This document shows, one piece after another, positions 26,260 through 34,441 of a stretch of DNA of 64,000 nt (its first letter is position 1; each line of letters begins with the position of its first letter). The stretch comes from Eubacterium sp. 14-2 (GTDB lineage: Bacteria > Bacillota > Clostridia > Lachnospirales > Lachnospiraceae). Location: contig NZ_KE159569.1 in the NCBI RefSeq assembly GCF_000403845.2, positions 125,472 through 189,471 of the forward strand, given 5' to 3'. The translations under genes were made by a program, and so were the position numbers. The notes under the pieces are model-generated. The model searched no databases. It was not told the origin of the DNA and saw only the letters and a program-made list of their open reading frames with translations.

Positions 26260-27081
26260 TTATTCCTCTCCCGCCGGCTCCTGCGTGCTTCCTTCCGGAG
26301 TCTCTGCTCCTGCTCCTTCCGTCTGGCCTGTTCCGGCATCTGTGCCTGCACCGTCCCCTGACTCTGCTGATGTTCCTGTTCCTGTGGAAGAATTCTGAAT
26401 GGGCGTGATAATAATATTTTCCGCTTCCACATTGGTTTTACGTTTTACGATATCTTCCACCTGAGCCCGCTTTGCATCCGTTACTTCTCCCATGTTCAGA
26501 ACCACATCTGCTTTACCGTCGGTGATACTTACCACCACATCTGTAAATCCCTTTGCTTCCAGCAGCATTTCCGCAGCCGCCTCACGCTCTGCAATATCTG
26601 TCATGTTAATCATGGCATTGATGGCTTCCTGCTTCTGTTCTTCGCCGATGGCTGCATTATTGATGATTTCCAGAAGAGACGCTTTATTCTGGGAACGCAC
26701 CTGTTCCCGGTTCAGCTTTACTTCGGAAGCAAAATTCACATTATTCACACCGCTGCTGGTCAGTACCGCCTCACCGGGATTATCCACATTGTCGCTCTGT
26801 CCGTTTGCCTTTGCAATATCCTCTCCGGTCTGAATCCCCAGAGCCGCATCCTGTGCGTCTGCAGAAGTTTCCTCGCTGGCCTCTGTGTCCGTAAAAATAT
26901 CCTCTGCACTGTACATATCTTCGTCGGATATTTCATATGTAGTTTCTTTTGTGTCCGCACTGGCCTCTTTGGCCACGTCGCTGTCGCTCTGACTTCCGGT
27001 ATACTGCAGATAGCCCGCTACCGCAATCATAAGAGCCAGAGCTGTAATGATAATCTGGTTCTTTTTAAATACTTTCTTCAA
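26260..27081 (-). CDS. spoIIIAH: stage III sporulation protein AH
   Basis: 273 residues. One membrane helix at about 10-27 (IIITALALMIAVAGYLQYTG) is followed by an acidic linker and a ring-building domain at about 110-220 (containing QVRSQNKASLLEIIN and DVVVSITDGKADVVLNMGEV). SpoIIIAH in the mother cell meets SpoIIQ of the forespore to form a channel. The C-terminus continues for about 45 residues of Gly/Ser/Thr/Glu-rich low-complexity sequence not usual in the Bacillus protein. It is the last gene of the spoIIIA operon here, 16 bases after spoIIIAG. Confidence 0.93.
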   Translation of the reverse strand: MKKVFKKNQIIITALALMIAVAGYLQYTGSQSDSDVAKEASADTKETTYEISDEDMYSAEDIFTDTEASEETSADAQDAALGIQTGEDIAKANGQSDNVDNPGEAVLTSSGVNNVNFASEVKLNREQVRSQNKASLLEIINNAAIGEEQKQEAINAMINMTDIAEREAAAEMLLEAKGFTDVVVSITDGKADVVLNMGEVTDAKRAQVEDIVKRKTNVEAENIIITPIQNSSTGTGTSAESGDGAGTDAGTGQTEGAGAETPEGSTQEPAGEE

Positions 27082-27097
27082 AACTGATACCCTCCTG

Positions 27098-27676
27098 TCA
27101 ATTCATCTTAACTACCTTAATTTTATGTACTTCCACCGGAAATAATGCTAAAACTGCATCGGAAATATTTTTCGCCACTTTTCCGTTCCCGCCTCCCTCT
27201 GCCACTACCAGCACCCCCTCCACCGCCGGCACAGATTCCTTTGCAATGAAGGGCTGTCCCTCGTTTCCTGATTCTTTCACAAATACTGTCTCCTCCTGAT
27301 ACTGGCTTTCATATGTGTTTCGTTTTACTTCTCCTTCTTCGGTGACTTCCTGGCTGTTCCGGGATATATCTTTTTCCAGAACCTGCTCCCCATTATCCTG
27401 CAGGGTAATCATAACCTCCACTTTCCCGACCCCTTCCATGGCCGTCAGAATTTCCTCCAGCTTCCGCTCCAGCTCCTTTTCATAACCGCTGTAATTTGCG
27501 GCCGGCTGTTCCACTCCGCTTTCCTTTCCCTGAGAAAGTTCCGTTTCCTGCTGTTTTTTCTGTTCTGTGGGCAGCGCAATAACCAGAAGAAGCACTCCCG
27601 CCAGACCCCCGATTAAAAGCTGATTTTTGGGGATTCCCTTTAATTTTTCCGGAGAAAACCACTCTTTTTTCTTCAT
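27098..27676 (-). CDS. spoIIIAG: stage III sporulation protein AG
   Basis: 192 residues from the ATG at 27676. The upstream ATG at 27685 directly abuts GGAGG and overlaps the spoIIIAF stop, so the second ATG, nine bases beyond GGAGG, is preferred. A membrane helix (LLIGGLAGVLLLVIALP) follows a basic start. A ring-forming domain contains LERKLEEILTAMEGVGKVEVMITLQDNGEQVLEKD, and the C-terminus ends EVHKIKVVKMN. SpoIIIAG forms a large ring in the mother-cell membrane of the feeding channel. Confidence 0.92.
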   Translation of the reverse strand: MKKKEWFSPEKLKGIPKNQLLIGGLAGVLLLVIALPTEQKKQQETELSQGKESGVEQPAANYSGYEKELERKLEEILTAMEGVGKVEVMITLQDNGEQVLEKDISRNSQEVTEEGEVKRNTYESQYQEETVFVKESGNEGQPFIAKESVPAVEGVLVVAEGGGNGKVAKNISDAVLALFPVEVHKIKVVKMN

Positions 27677-27681
27677 TCTTT

Positions 27682-28236
27682 TCATCCTCCCTGCAGGGCA
27701 ATTTCAATCTGCCCCTCTTCTAACTGATAAAATTCCATCAGTTCTTTCCGGAATTCCTGTACCTTTGCACTGTCTTCTGCTTCCGTCCCGGAACTCTTTT
27801 CTCCCAGAGAAAACTCATCTTCCCGGTCATGCTTAAGCTCCATGGTGACGGACTCCACCTGATATTCTCCGGACAGATGTACCTCCGTCCGCAGGGAATT
27901 TAACTGTTTTCTGGCCGCCATCCCGTTAATATCCATGGCAATGGCCCGCTCATATTCCCGCATATAGATCTTTTTCTGACTCTGTTCCAGATATTGCGTA
28001 TCCATTTTCAGATTGTCAAGTTCCTGAAAAAATCTGGTCTGACTGATTTTCTGCAGAATCAGTTCTTCTTTTCCAAGCAGGGACAGTACCGGATTCATCA
28101 CCAGTATGACCAGCAGCATACCGGTAAAAAAACGCACATATTTCCGATAATTTTCCTTTGGAAGCAGGTGAAGTATAACTGTAATAAAAATATAAAAGCA
28201 TATGATATTTTTTATCCATCCGTAAATAATATCCAT
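27682..28236 (-). CDS. spoIIIAF: stage III sporulation protein AF
   Basis: 184 residues. Two membrane helices occupy the first 60 residues (around IICFYIFITVILHLL and FFTGMLLVILVMNPVLSLLG). A soluble domain follows with helical EREYERAIAMD and beta strand EVHLSGEYQVESVTMELK, similar to ring-building motifs of the complex. AAGGA lies seven bases before the ATG. It is required in Bacillus for sigma-G activity and maintenance of the channel. It overlaps spoIIIAG in the operon. Confidence 0.9.
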   Translation of the reverse strand: MDIIYGWIKNIICFYIFITVILHLLPKENYRKYVRFFTGMLLVILVMNPVLSLLGKEELILQKISQTRFFQELDNLKMDTQYLEQSQKKIYMREYERAIAMDINGMAARKQLNSLRTEVHLSGEYQVESVTMELKHDREDEFSLGEKSSGTEAEDSAKVQEFRKELMEFYQLEEGQIEIALQGG

Positions 28237-28279
28237 AGCATGTTCCTTTCCGTAAACATATCCGTCTCAATGGCTGCAG

Positions 28280-29545
28280 CTAATAGCGGAACGTCGTGGC
28301 CGCCGTAATCATGGCCACAGCTACCAGAAACATCATGGTAGTGGTCACCACCACTTTTCCCAGCAGCCTGCCGCTCTCTCCCGCACTGCTGATACAGCCT
28401 GTCATCCGCCTGTCCGACACCGGCTGCATTACAGCTGCCAGCAGTTTATACAGAAAAGTCATGACGCCCACTTTAATCAGAGGCCCGGCACAGAGTACCA
28501 GCAGCACCAGCACGGCCGCCAGTCCGATCCCGTTTTTGATGATAATTCCGGAACCTACCATAATTTCCGTCACCGCATTGACGGAAGCCCCAAGGCCCGG
28601 CAGCATTCCTGCTGTTTTGGCAATCAGGTTGCTTTTAAACGTGTCAATCACCGGGGTCAGCAGATTCTGCACCACATTGATCCCAACCACAACAGTAAAC
28701 AGCAGTTTCATCACCCAGACAATACCGGACTTTAAGAGTTCTGTCATCCGGGAAAGAAAATCTTCCTCCGTAAGGTAATTCATCAGCTCCAGCACCATAT
28801 AAATCTGTACCGCCGGAAGTATCATTACCCGCAGCAGCCATTCCATTGCGTAAATCAGCAGAAAAGTCATGTCATAAAATCCTGCTGCAGTGGTAATCTG
28901 GCCGGAAAATGTCATGCTCATGGTAAACGTGGGGATCATCACTTTCAGAAAAACCATCATTTCATCAATGACCTGGGCAGACACATCCCGGAGAATAAAA
29001 AACGATTTCATCAGAAGGACAAACAGCAGCATATAGACCAGATAAAAGCTGAGTTCTGTGACCGCGGGATTTTCAAATACGTCTGCGAAATTACAGAGAA
29101 TGGCAAATACAAAACACAGCAGCATAATCTGAACCAGTGTGCCCCGAAAGGCTGCAACTTCCGCAAATACCGCTTCTGCAATCTCTTTCAGTATCCATCC
29201 CCTGTCCGGTTCTTCCCCGTCAGTCAGCTTCCGGACCAGTTCCTGAAAATCCAGATGCCGGGTGCTCTCCTGCCCCTTCAATACGGAGTCTATCTCTGAA
29301 AAATCCAGTTCCGCAAGGTAAGAATCCAGTGTATCCTCCAGTTCCTGCGCCTCCTTTCCTGTCTCTTCATGATAAAATTCCTCCGATTCTTCCTGTCTTT
29401 TTGCTCCGTAAGCATCTTCCTGTTCCATATTGTAAAATCCTTTCGTCTCTTCCGTCTTCTGCGCACCGTAAACCTCCCCGCAGGCCAGAAAAAACCACCA
29501 GAAAAAGCAGAGAATACACAGCCATACTTTTTTTCCCAATCTCAT
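28280..29545 (-). CDS. spoIIIAE: stage III sporulation protein AE
   Basis: 421 residues from the ATG at 29545; a GTG three bases earlier is an alternative. A signal-like N-terminal helix (WLCILCFFWWFFLACGEVYG) is followed by an acidic exposed region with repeated (K)RQEESEEFY-like stretches. About six or seven membrane helices then run to the end. The 'SGIVWVMKLLFTVVVGINVVQNLL' segment and the C-terminal LGKVVVTTTMMFL match the family. It is the main multi-spanning membrane component of the mother-cell side of the SpoIIIA-SpoIIQ channel. The acidic insert is longer than expected but in frame. Confidence 0.92.
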   Translation of the reverse strand: MRLGKKVWLCILCFFWWFFLACGEVYGAQKTEETKGFYNMEQEDAYGAKRQEESEEFYHEETGKEAQELEDTLDSYLAELDFSEIDSVLKGQESTRHLDFQELVRKLTDGEEPDRGWILKEIAEAVFAEVAAFRGTLVQIMLLCFVFAILCNFADVFENPAVTELSFYLVYMLLFVLLMKSFFILRDVSAQVIDEMMVFLKVMIPTFTMSMTFSGQITTAAGFYDMTFLLIYAMEWLLRVMILPAVQIYMVLELMNYLTEEDFLSRMTELLKSGIVWVMKLLFTVVVGINVVQNLLTPVIDTFKSNLIAKTAGMLPGLGASVNAVTEIMVGSGIIIKNGIGLAAVLVLLVLCAGPLIKVGVMTFLYKLLAAVMQPVSDRRMTGCISSAGESGRLLGKVVVTTTMMFLVAVAMITAATTFRY

Positions 29546-29558
29546 CACCCAAACCTTT

Positions 29559-29945
29559 TCAACTTAAAAACTCCCCGATGGTCTCCAGCAGCACCAGAAG
29601 CACCGGCATACTGATTACCAGAATGGACAGTTTTCCAAACATCTCAATCTGGCCTGCCACTGTCTGATACCCCGCATCTTTGCAGAGGTTGGAGGAAAAC
29701 TCCGCCACATAGGTAATTCCAATCATTTTGATCAGGATTGCCAGATAGCCTGAATCCAGTTTCACATAATCCTGCATCCGGCTGATTACGGACAGCACCA
29801 GTTCCAGTTTAGACATGATAAAATAAAAAATGCACAGTGACACGCCCAGAGTGGCAAACAGCTCATATTCTTTTTTCTGCTCTTTCAGCATAATTCCCAG
29901 CAAAGTTCCCACAATACCAAGAACTGCAATTTTTAAAATATCCAT
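29559..29945 (-). CDS. spoIIIAD: stage III sporulation protein AD
   Basis: 128 residues from the ATG at 29945 with GGAG upstream; an ATG at 29960 would add five. Four hydrophobic segments, two short and two long, are seen: ILKIAVLGIVGTLLGIML at the start and LSILVISMPVLLVLLETIGEFL at the end. The Y-x-A-E-F motif (TYVAEFSSNLCKDAG) is typical of SpoIIIAD and SpoIIIAC, which share this module. It lies between spoIIIAC and spoIIIAE. Confidence 0.9.
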   Translation of the reverse strand: MDILKIAVLGIVGTLLGIMLKEQKKEYELFATLGVSLCIFYFIMSKLELVLSVISRMQDYVKLDSGYLAILIKMIGITYVAEFSSNLCKDAGYQTVAGQIEMFGKLSILVISMPVLLVLLETIGEFLS

Positions 29946-30002
29946 TTTCTGCTCCCGCACCTTTTTGCATTTCCGTATTTTTGATACGTTCTGCTTCCTG
30001 TT

Positions 30003-30197
30003 TCACAGGGCAAACAGATTCTTCATGGTTTCAAATAACTCATAGATATAAGGCACAATCCAGAACAGCACAATCAAAAGTCCTGCCAGGCTGGTCAGAA
30101 AGGCATGTTCTTCCCTTCCGCTGTGCTTTAACACCTGACTCAGCACAGTAACCAGTATTCCAACCGCTGCAATTTTAAAAATCAAACTTATACTCAT
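30003..30197 (-). CDS. spoIIIAC: stage III sporulation protein AC
   Basis: 64 residues with two membrane helices, the normal tiny size for SpoIIIAC. GCGGAGGAAACT precedes the ATG. The sequence ISLIFKIAAVGILVTVLSQ and the basic, hydrophilic hairpin KHSGREEHAF match the family. It is related to the start of SpoIIID-like AD. It sits 16 bases after spoIIIAB and 58 bases before spoIIIAD. Confidence 0.92.
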   Translation of the reverse strand: MSISLIFKIAAVGILVTVLSQVLKHSGREEHAFLTSLAGLLIVLFWIVPYIYELFETMKNLFAL

Positions 30198-30213
30198 AGT
30201 TTCCTCCGCACCG

Positions 30214-30729
30214 CTAAATCAGCAGAATTACCAGAAACAGGCCGCAGGTCAGGCTTAAGATTCTGGCTACCTTCTGCCTGTCCTCCAGTTCTTTTTGGGC
30301 TTTCCGGAGCAGTCCTTCGGTCTGCTCCATATAAAGTTCCAGATTCTTTAACTGCATCCGGGTATCCAGATATCCAAAATTCTCCCCTGCCCGTTTGAAA
30401 AGCCCAAGTTCTTCTCTGGTAAAATAAAAGTTACCTGCCTCCTGGTCCACCAGCCTGCTCCAGAATGTTCCCATGCTGTCCTCTGTCCCGTCCAGTCCCT
30501 CCGCCGCTTTCAGCAGAAAGGAAGAAAAGGGTTCTTTTCCCTGGGAAGCCACCTGCCGAAATGCTTCTTTCAAAGGTGTTCTGGCATAGGAAATTTCTCC
30601 CCGGAGCATCAGCAGCATTTCCTTCATGCCTGCCAGCTGTACCACATGCTCCCGAAGTTCTTCATTCAATTTCCATCCATACAAAAAAGATGCTGCAATT
30701 ACCAGAAGGCTTCCTGCCAGTTTTAACAT
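30214..30729 (-). CDS. spoIIIAB: stage III sporulation protein AB
   Basis: 171 residues. A membrane helix occupies both ends (LAGSLLVIAASFLYG and LSLTCGLFLVILLI). The helical domain between, with MLLMLRGEISYARTPLKEAFRQVA, resembles the type II secretion protein GspF. The ATG overlaps the last seven bases of spoIIIAA. SpoIIIAB is thought to be the platform on which the AA ATPase acts. Confidence 0.92.
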   Translation of the reverse strand: MLKLAGSLLVIAASFLYGWKLNEELREHVVQLAGMKEMLLMLRGEISYARTPLKEAFRQVASQGKEPFSSFLLKAAEGLDGTEDSMGTFWSRLVDQEAGNFYFTREELGLFKRAGENFGYLDTRMQLKNLELYMEQTEGLLRKAQKELEDRQKVARILSLTCGLFLVILLI

Positions 30730-31661
30730 AATTTTTCAAGTTTTCCATTGTATACGGAAAACCTTCTCTCCCCTTTCTCTCCCGGACTTAAAAACACAAA
30801 ACGCTCAAAAAATTCCCGCTCCAGCCACTGGGAAAAATACATTTTTTCCCTCAGTTCTCCCATGCTGCCCACATGCATGGTACCCAGAATCCGACAGCCG
30901 CAATGAAGAGCTTCTTCCACCGCCAGGCAGTCCTCCCTGCTGCCCAGCTCATCCACTGCGAGAATCCTGGGAGACATGCTGCGTACCAGAAGTCGCATCC
31001 CCTCTGCCTTTGGGCAGGCATCCAGCACATCTGTCCGCATTCCCAGATCATTCTGAGGCATTCCCAGAAAACTGGCTGCCAGTTCGCTTCGCTCGTCCAC
31101 CACTCCCACTTTCTGTCCCGGAAGCTGCGGCGTCCCCTCTGACAACAATCGGATACAGTCCCGGAGCATGGTGGTCTTCCCCACTCCAGGCGGTGACAGT
31201 ATCAGTGTATTGTAAATACTTCCCTCCTGTACCAGCCATGGAATTATTCTGGCGGCACATCCTTTTTTCTGTCTTGCCACACGGACATTCAGGCTGTATA
31301 TATTGCGGATGGTAAGGATTTTTCCATGTTCACAGACCGTTTTCCCCACCACGCCAATTCTGTGCCCGCCCTCTATGGTGAAAAATCCGCTGCGGATTTC
31401 TTCTTCCAGCGCATACATGGAATACTGGCTCATCCTGGCCAGTGTTTCTTTCATATCCTGCTTCGTCCAGATATAGCTGTTTTTGGAACATCTCTGAATT
31501 GTCTGTCCGTCTCTGCCCCAGTACCACTCTCCGCCCTGGTCCAGCACCATCACAGGCTGTCCCGTACGCAGCCGGAATTCTTCCGGCTCTCTGCCTTCCT
31601 CAAAACTTCTCCGGCAGAGTTCTTTCAATGGTCCGGGAACCACACTGATAATCTCCTCCAT
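30723..31661 (-). CDS. spoIIIAA: stage III sporulation protein AA, ATPase
   Basis: 312 residues from the ATG at 31661, with AGGAGG seven bases upstream. The frame stays open for 58 more codons but runs into a dispersed repeat and is not coding there. Walker A is SPPGVGKTT at 156-164 and Walker B lies in RILAVDELG. It resembles secretion ATPases of the GspE/PilT type. It is the first gene of the eight-gene operon (AA to AH, about 5.4 kb, all on the minus strand), which builds the channel between mother cell and forespore and is normally under sigma-E. I did not find a convincing sigma-E promoter by eye. Confidence 0.95.
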   Translation of the reverse strand: MEEIISVVPGPLKELCRRSFEEGREPEEFRLRTGQPVMVLDQGGEWYWGRDGQTIQRCSKNSYIWTKQDMKETLARMSQYSMYALEEEIRSGFFTIEGGHRIGVVGKTVCEHGKILTIRNIYSLNVRVARQKKGCAARIIPWLVQEGSIYNTLILSPPGVGKTTMLRDCIRLLSEGTPQLPGQKVGVVDERSELAASFLGMPQNDLGMRTDVLDACPKAEGMRLLVRSMSPRILAVDELGSREDCLAVEEALHCGCRILGTMHVGSMGELREKMYFSQWLEREFFERFVFLSPGEKGERRFSVYNGKLEKLC

Positions 31662-31760
31662 AAGTTGTCCTCCTCGCTTCCTGATTTCATATATATGTAC
31701 AGGCCTGGGGAAATATGACTGTGACCTGATATAACAAAATCTTTCTGCAAAAGAAAAAAT

Positions 31761-31886
31761 AATGCGCATAGCGCATTCTCCGCGCGCGAGCGGATTGCGC
31801 AGCAATAAACATCGCCCCCGCGAGCTTCGCATCATTGTTTTTTCTTCTACAGGAAATCCAGAGGAATTTCCTGTAGAAGAAAAAAC
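31761..31886. repeat. dispersed hairpin repeat, single complete copy
   Basis: It begins with small palindromes (AATGCGC/GCGCATT, CCGC...GCGG, ATTGCGCAGCAAT). A perfect 21-bp stem follows, 31837-31857 with 31866-31886, around the eight-base loop CCAGAGGA. The central 70 bases nearly match those at 9.14-9.21 kb and 47.93-48.0 kb. It lies between the hxlR gene and the spoIIIA operon, all on the minus strand, and probably ends or insulates the transcript coming from hxlR. Confidence 0.88.
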
Positions 31887-31923
31887 CAGCAGAAAAACCC
31901 TGACTGGTTTTCCTGCTGATTTC

Positions 31924-32259
31924 TTAATTGCTGCTTTTCTGTTTATATGCGGTTCCCCACTCCATCATGGCATCCAGAACCGGCTTCAGGCTGTAACCTG
32001 TTTCCGTAAGAGTGTATTCCACCCGCGGCGGCACTTCTGGAAATACCTTTCGCGTAAGCAGGCCGCATTCTTCCATGGAGCGCAGGTTTGCTGTTAAAAC
32101 TTTCTGAGATATATCTCCAACAGATTTCTTCAATTCCCCAAATCGTTTTGTACCGTCCAGCAAATCACGGATAATCAGCACCTTCCATCGGTCACTGATA
32201 AGCATTAAGGTAGTTTCCACCGGACAGGCAGGTAAATTTTTTCCCATACAAATCCCCAT
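31924..32259 (-). CDS. HxlR-family transcriptional regulator
   Basis: 111 residues forming a winged helix-turn-helix. The family start CPVETTLMLISDRWKVLIIRDLL is clear, with cysteine 12 at the position used for thiol sensing in several relatives (such as YodB, HypR). The recognition region is GDISQKVLTANLRSMEECGLL, and the wing is VPPRVEYTLTETG. A second in-frame ATG at 32247 is also possible. It diverges from the NmrA-like gene. An inverted repeat in the gap between them is the obvious candidate operator. Confidence 0.92.
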   Translation of the reverse strand: MGICMGKNLPACPVETTLMLISDRWKVLIIRDLLDGTKRFGELKKSVGDISQKVLTANLRSMEECGLLTRKVFPEVPPRVEYTLTETGYSLKPVLDAMMEWGTAYKQKSSN

Positions 32260-32298
32260 TTCTTCACAATCGTTTCTTTCCGGTAACTATGGCACATA

Positions 32299-32312
32299 AA
32301 AGTGCGTACTTT
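32299..32312. promoter_or_regulatory. candidate HxlR operator, inverted repeat
   Basis: AAAGT-GCGT-ACTTT is a perfect 5-4-5 inverted repeat between the divergent hxlR and NmrA-like genes. HxlR-type regulators bind similar A/T-rich palindromes. It lies just upstream of a TATTAT/TATAAT -10 region for the rightward gene (about 32330-32341). Confidence 0.5.
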
Positions 32313-32395
32313 ACCTTTTGTCCCTACGGCACTATTATAATCCTGCAGGCGGGAAAAGACAATCTGCAAAAATAAAAATCAGGAGGACCAAAATT

Positions 32396-33025
32396 ATGAA
32401 AATCGCAGTAATCTGTGCAAATGGAAAAGTTGGAAAATTACTCGTAAAAGAAGCCGCTGCAAGGGGGATTGACGTCACCGCAGTTGTGCGCGGGGAAAAT
32501 CAGTCAGCAGCCTCTCATGTTATCAGAAAAGACCTGTTTCACCTGACCCCTTCCGATCTGGAGGACTTCGACGTGGTCATTGATGCCTTCGGAACATGGA
32601 CACCGGAAACTCTTCCGCAGCACAGCACTTCTCTGAAGCATCTCTGTGATCTGGTAAAGGACAGAGAAACAAGGCTTCTTGTAGTCGGCGGTGCAGGCAG
32701 CCTGTATACAAACCCGGAACATACCATGCAGGTAATGGACAAAGCTGACTTTCCGGAAATATTCCGTCCCCTGGCTTCCAGCATGGGTCAGGCACTTGAT
32801 GAACTTCGCACCAGAACAGACGTAAAATGGACTTACCTCAGTCCCGCCGGAGATTTTCAGCCGGAAGGCCCCCGAACCGGAAAATACATTCTGAGCGGTG
32901 AAGAACTGACCTTAAACTCCAGAGGTGAAAGCGTTATCAGCTACGCTGACTATGCCATTGCCATGATTGATGAAGCATTAAACGGAATTCATATTCAGCA
33001 GAGAATTTCTGTTGTGACCGAATAA
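32396..33025 (+). CDS. NAD(P)-binding oxidoreductase, NmrA/SDR-like
   Basis: 209 residues from the ATG at 32396, with AGGAGG eight bases upstream. A nucleotide-binding Rossmann fold starts the protein: KIAVICANGKVGKLLVKEA, with N-G-x-x-G replacing the common G-x-x-G, then TAVVRG. The DVVIDAFGT and VVGGAGSLY strands follow, then a WTYLSPAG-like segment characteristic of atypical short-chain dehydrogenases (YwnB, NmrA-like). Many relatives sense redox state or reduce quinones. It diverges from a redox-type HxlR regulator and precedes the sirtuin gene by 61 bases, so it may belong to an oxidative or electrophile-stress response. The substrate is unknown. Confidence 0.87.
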   Translation: MKIAVICANGKVGKLLVKEAAARGIDVTAVVRGENQSAASHVIRKDLFHLTPSDLEDFDVVIDAFGTWTPETLPQHSTSLKHLCDLVKDRETRLLVVGGAGSLYTNPEHTMQVMDKADFPEIFRPLASSMGQALDELRTRTDVKWTYLSPAGDFQPEGPRTGKYILSGEELTLNSRGESVISYADYAIAMIDEALNGIHIQQRISVVTE

Positions 33026-33086
33026 TTTTCCCAACCGCACTAAAATCTTTATGATATCGGCAGGAATCTTTTGGAGGTGACTTTTC

Positions 33087-33983
33087 ATGGATGTCAAAAA
33101 TGCAGTAATAACATCTGCTCACAGAGACCCGGAATATATGCTGGAAATCAAAAATCTCAGGCAGAAAATCCAACATGCTGAGGCCATTCTGATTGGGGCC
33201 GGAGCAGGACTGTCTGCATCTGCAGGTTTTACTTATTCCGGAAAACGTTTTGAGGATCATTTTTCAGACTTCATGGAAACTTATGGTTTTCAGGACATGT
33301 ATTCGGCAGGCTTCTATCCCTATGAGACACCGGAGGAATACTGGGCATACTGGAGCCGCTATGTATATATCAACCGTTACCGGAATCCACCGGAAACTGT
33401 TTATCATGATTTATACAGTCTGATACAGCACAAAGATTACTTTGTTCTGACCACAAACGTGGACCATTGTTTTCAAAAATCCGGTTTTGATAAGCAGAGA
33501 CTGTTTTATACTCAGGGTGATTATGGACTGTGGCAGTGTTCCAGGCCCTGCCACAATAAAACATACGACAATGAAATCATCATCAGTAGAATGGTTTCTC
33601 TGCAGCAGAACATGCGCGTTCCATCTGAATTAATCCCCCACTGTCCCTTCTGCGGCGCACCCATGTCCATGAACCTGCGATCCGACAGCACCTTTGTGGA
33701 AGATGAAGGCTGGCATGACGCGGCAGGCCGGTATCAGGACTTTTTACACCGCCAGGAAAACAGAAACATTCTGTATCTGGAACTGGGCGTTGGAAATAAT
33801 ACACCTGGAATTATCAAATATCCATTCTGGCAGATGACATACCACAATCCCAATGCCTTTTATATATGCATCAATCTGGCAGAGACCTGCGTTCCGGCAG
33901 AAATTAAGAAGCAGTCCATTTGTATTGCCCTTGATGCCGGAACCATCCTGAAACAGCTGGCAGCAGACACTTTCACTCCTTAG
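33087..33983 (+). CDS. SirTM-like sirtuin, probable protein ADP-ribosyltransferase type
   Basis: 298 residues with GGAGGTG eight bases before the ATG. The sirtuin NAD loop is GAGAGLSASAG at 37-47, N124 and D126 lie in TTNVD, and four zinc cysteines are at 151, 155, 186 and 189. At the place of the catalytic His of deacetylases there is Q143 (TQGDYG). This Asn/Gln arrangement is known from class M sirtuins (SirTM) of S. aureus and S. pyogenes, which ADP-ribosylate a lipoylated GcvH-like protein rather than deacetylate. In those species the gene is linked to a macrodomain, GcvH-L and LplA2. None of these is seen here, which makes the copy solitary. The HxlR-linked context fits a stress role. 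Activity is inferred. Confidence 0.85.
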   Translation: MDVKNAVITSAHRDPEYMLEIKNLRQKIQHAEAILIGAGAGLSASAGFTYSGKRFEDHFSDFMETYGFQDMYSAGFYPYETPEEYWAYWSRYVYINRYRNPPETVYHDLYSLIQHKDYFVLTTNVDHCFQKSGFDKQRLFYTQGDYGLWQCSRPCHNKTYDNEIIISRMVSLQQNMRVPSELIPHCPFCGAPMSMNLRSDSTFVEDEGWHDAAGRYQDFLHRQENRNILYLELGVGNNTPGIIKYPFWQMTYHNPNAFYICINLAETCVPAEIKKQSICIALDAGTILKQLAADTFTP

Positions 33984-34018
33984 TGTGACAGTATACTTCC
34001 TGTAAAAAACAATAAAAG

Positions 34019-34058
34019 AACTCCATGCATCTGTTACCAGATACATGGAGTTCTTTTT
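34019..34058. terminator. bidirectional terminator between the sirtuin gene and rpsU
   Basis: AAGAACTCCATG pairs with CATGGAGTTCTT around a 16-base loop with TTTTT on the right and an A-rich left side. It lies 35 bases after the sirtuin stop and just after the rpsU stop on the other strand. Confidence 0.85.
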
Positions 34059-34063
34059 AATTC

Positions 34064-34240
34064 TTAATTATATTTACGCTTTCTTGCCGCTTCGGATTTC
34101 TTCTTGCGTCTTACGCTTGGCTTTTCGTAATGTTCTCTCTTACGAATTTCCTGCTGAATACCAGCTTTTGCACAGTTTCTTTTGAATCTGCGTAAAGCGC
34201 TATCCAAAGTCTCGTTTTCTTTTACGATTACATTTGACAT
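34064..34240 (-). CDS. rpsU: 30S ribosomal protein S21
   Basis: 58 residues: starts [18 protein letters not shown] and ends in a basic tail [13 protein letters not shown], the standard S21 length and sequence pattern. S21 joins the small subunit late and affects mRNA start-site choice. The gene is too short to be found by long-frame searches but is unmistakable. A promoter and a clear terminator flank it. Confidence 0.97.
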   Translation of the reverse strand: MSNVIVKENETLDSALRRFKRNCAKAGIQQEIRKREHYEKPSVRRKKKSEAARKRKYN

Positions 34241-34317
34241 AGTCTCACACCTAACCTCCCTCCAGTTGCGTATTGTGCATATTCAACTGTTTGGGTCATT
34301 TTATTGCACTGCTATTA

Positions 34318-34345
34318 ATTATAACAGATATTTTATGGAAGTCAA
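34318..34345 (-). promoter_or_regulatory. promoter of rpsU
   Basis: On the minus strand TTGACT (34340-34345) and TATAAT (34318-34323) are 16 bases apart, about 78 bases before the rpsU ATG. Confidence 0.7.
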
Positions 34346-34441
34346 CTGTTTTATGGAAAACTTTGTTACTAAAAATATTCGGATTTCTTTCCACATCATT
34401 ACGATGGGTATCCCGGCTTATTTTCCATAACAGCAATGCTG

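Noticed and set aside
31662-31835. N-terminal extension of SpoIIIAA starting MMRSSRGRCLL
   Set aside because: The extension lies in the dispersed repeat; the same peptide appears in the copy at 48 kb, far from any spoIIIAA. The ATG at 31661 has a proper ribosome site and fits the family.
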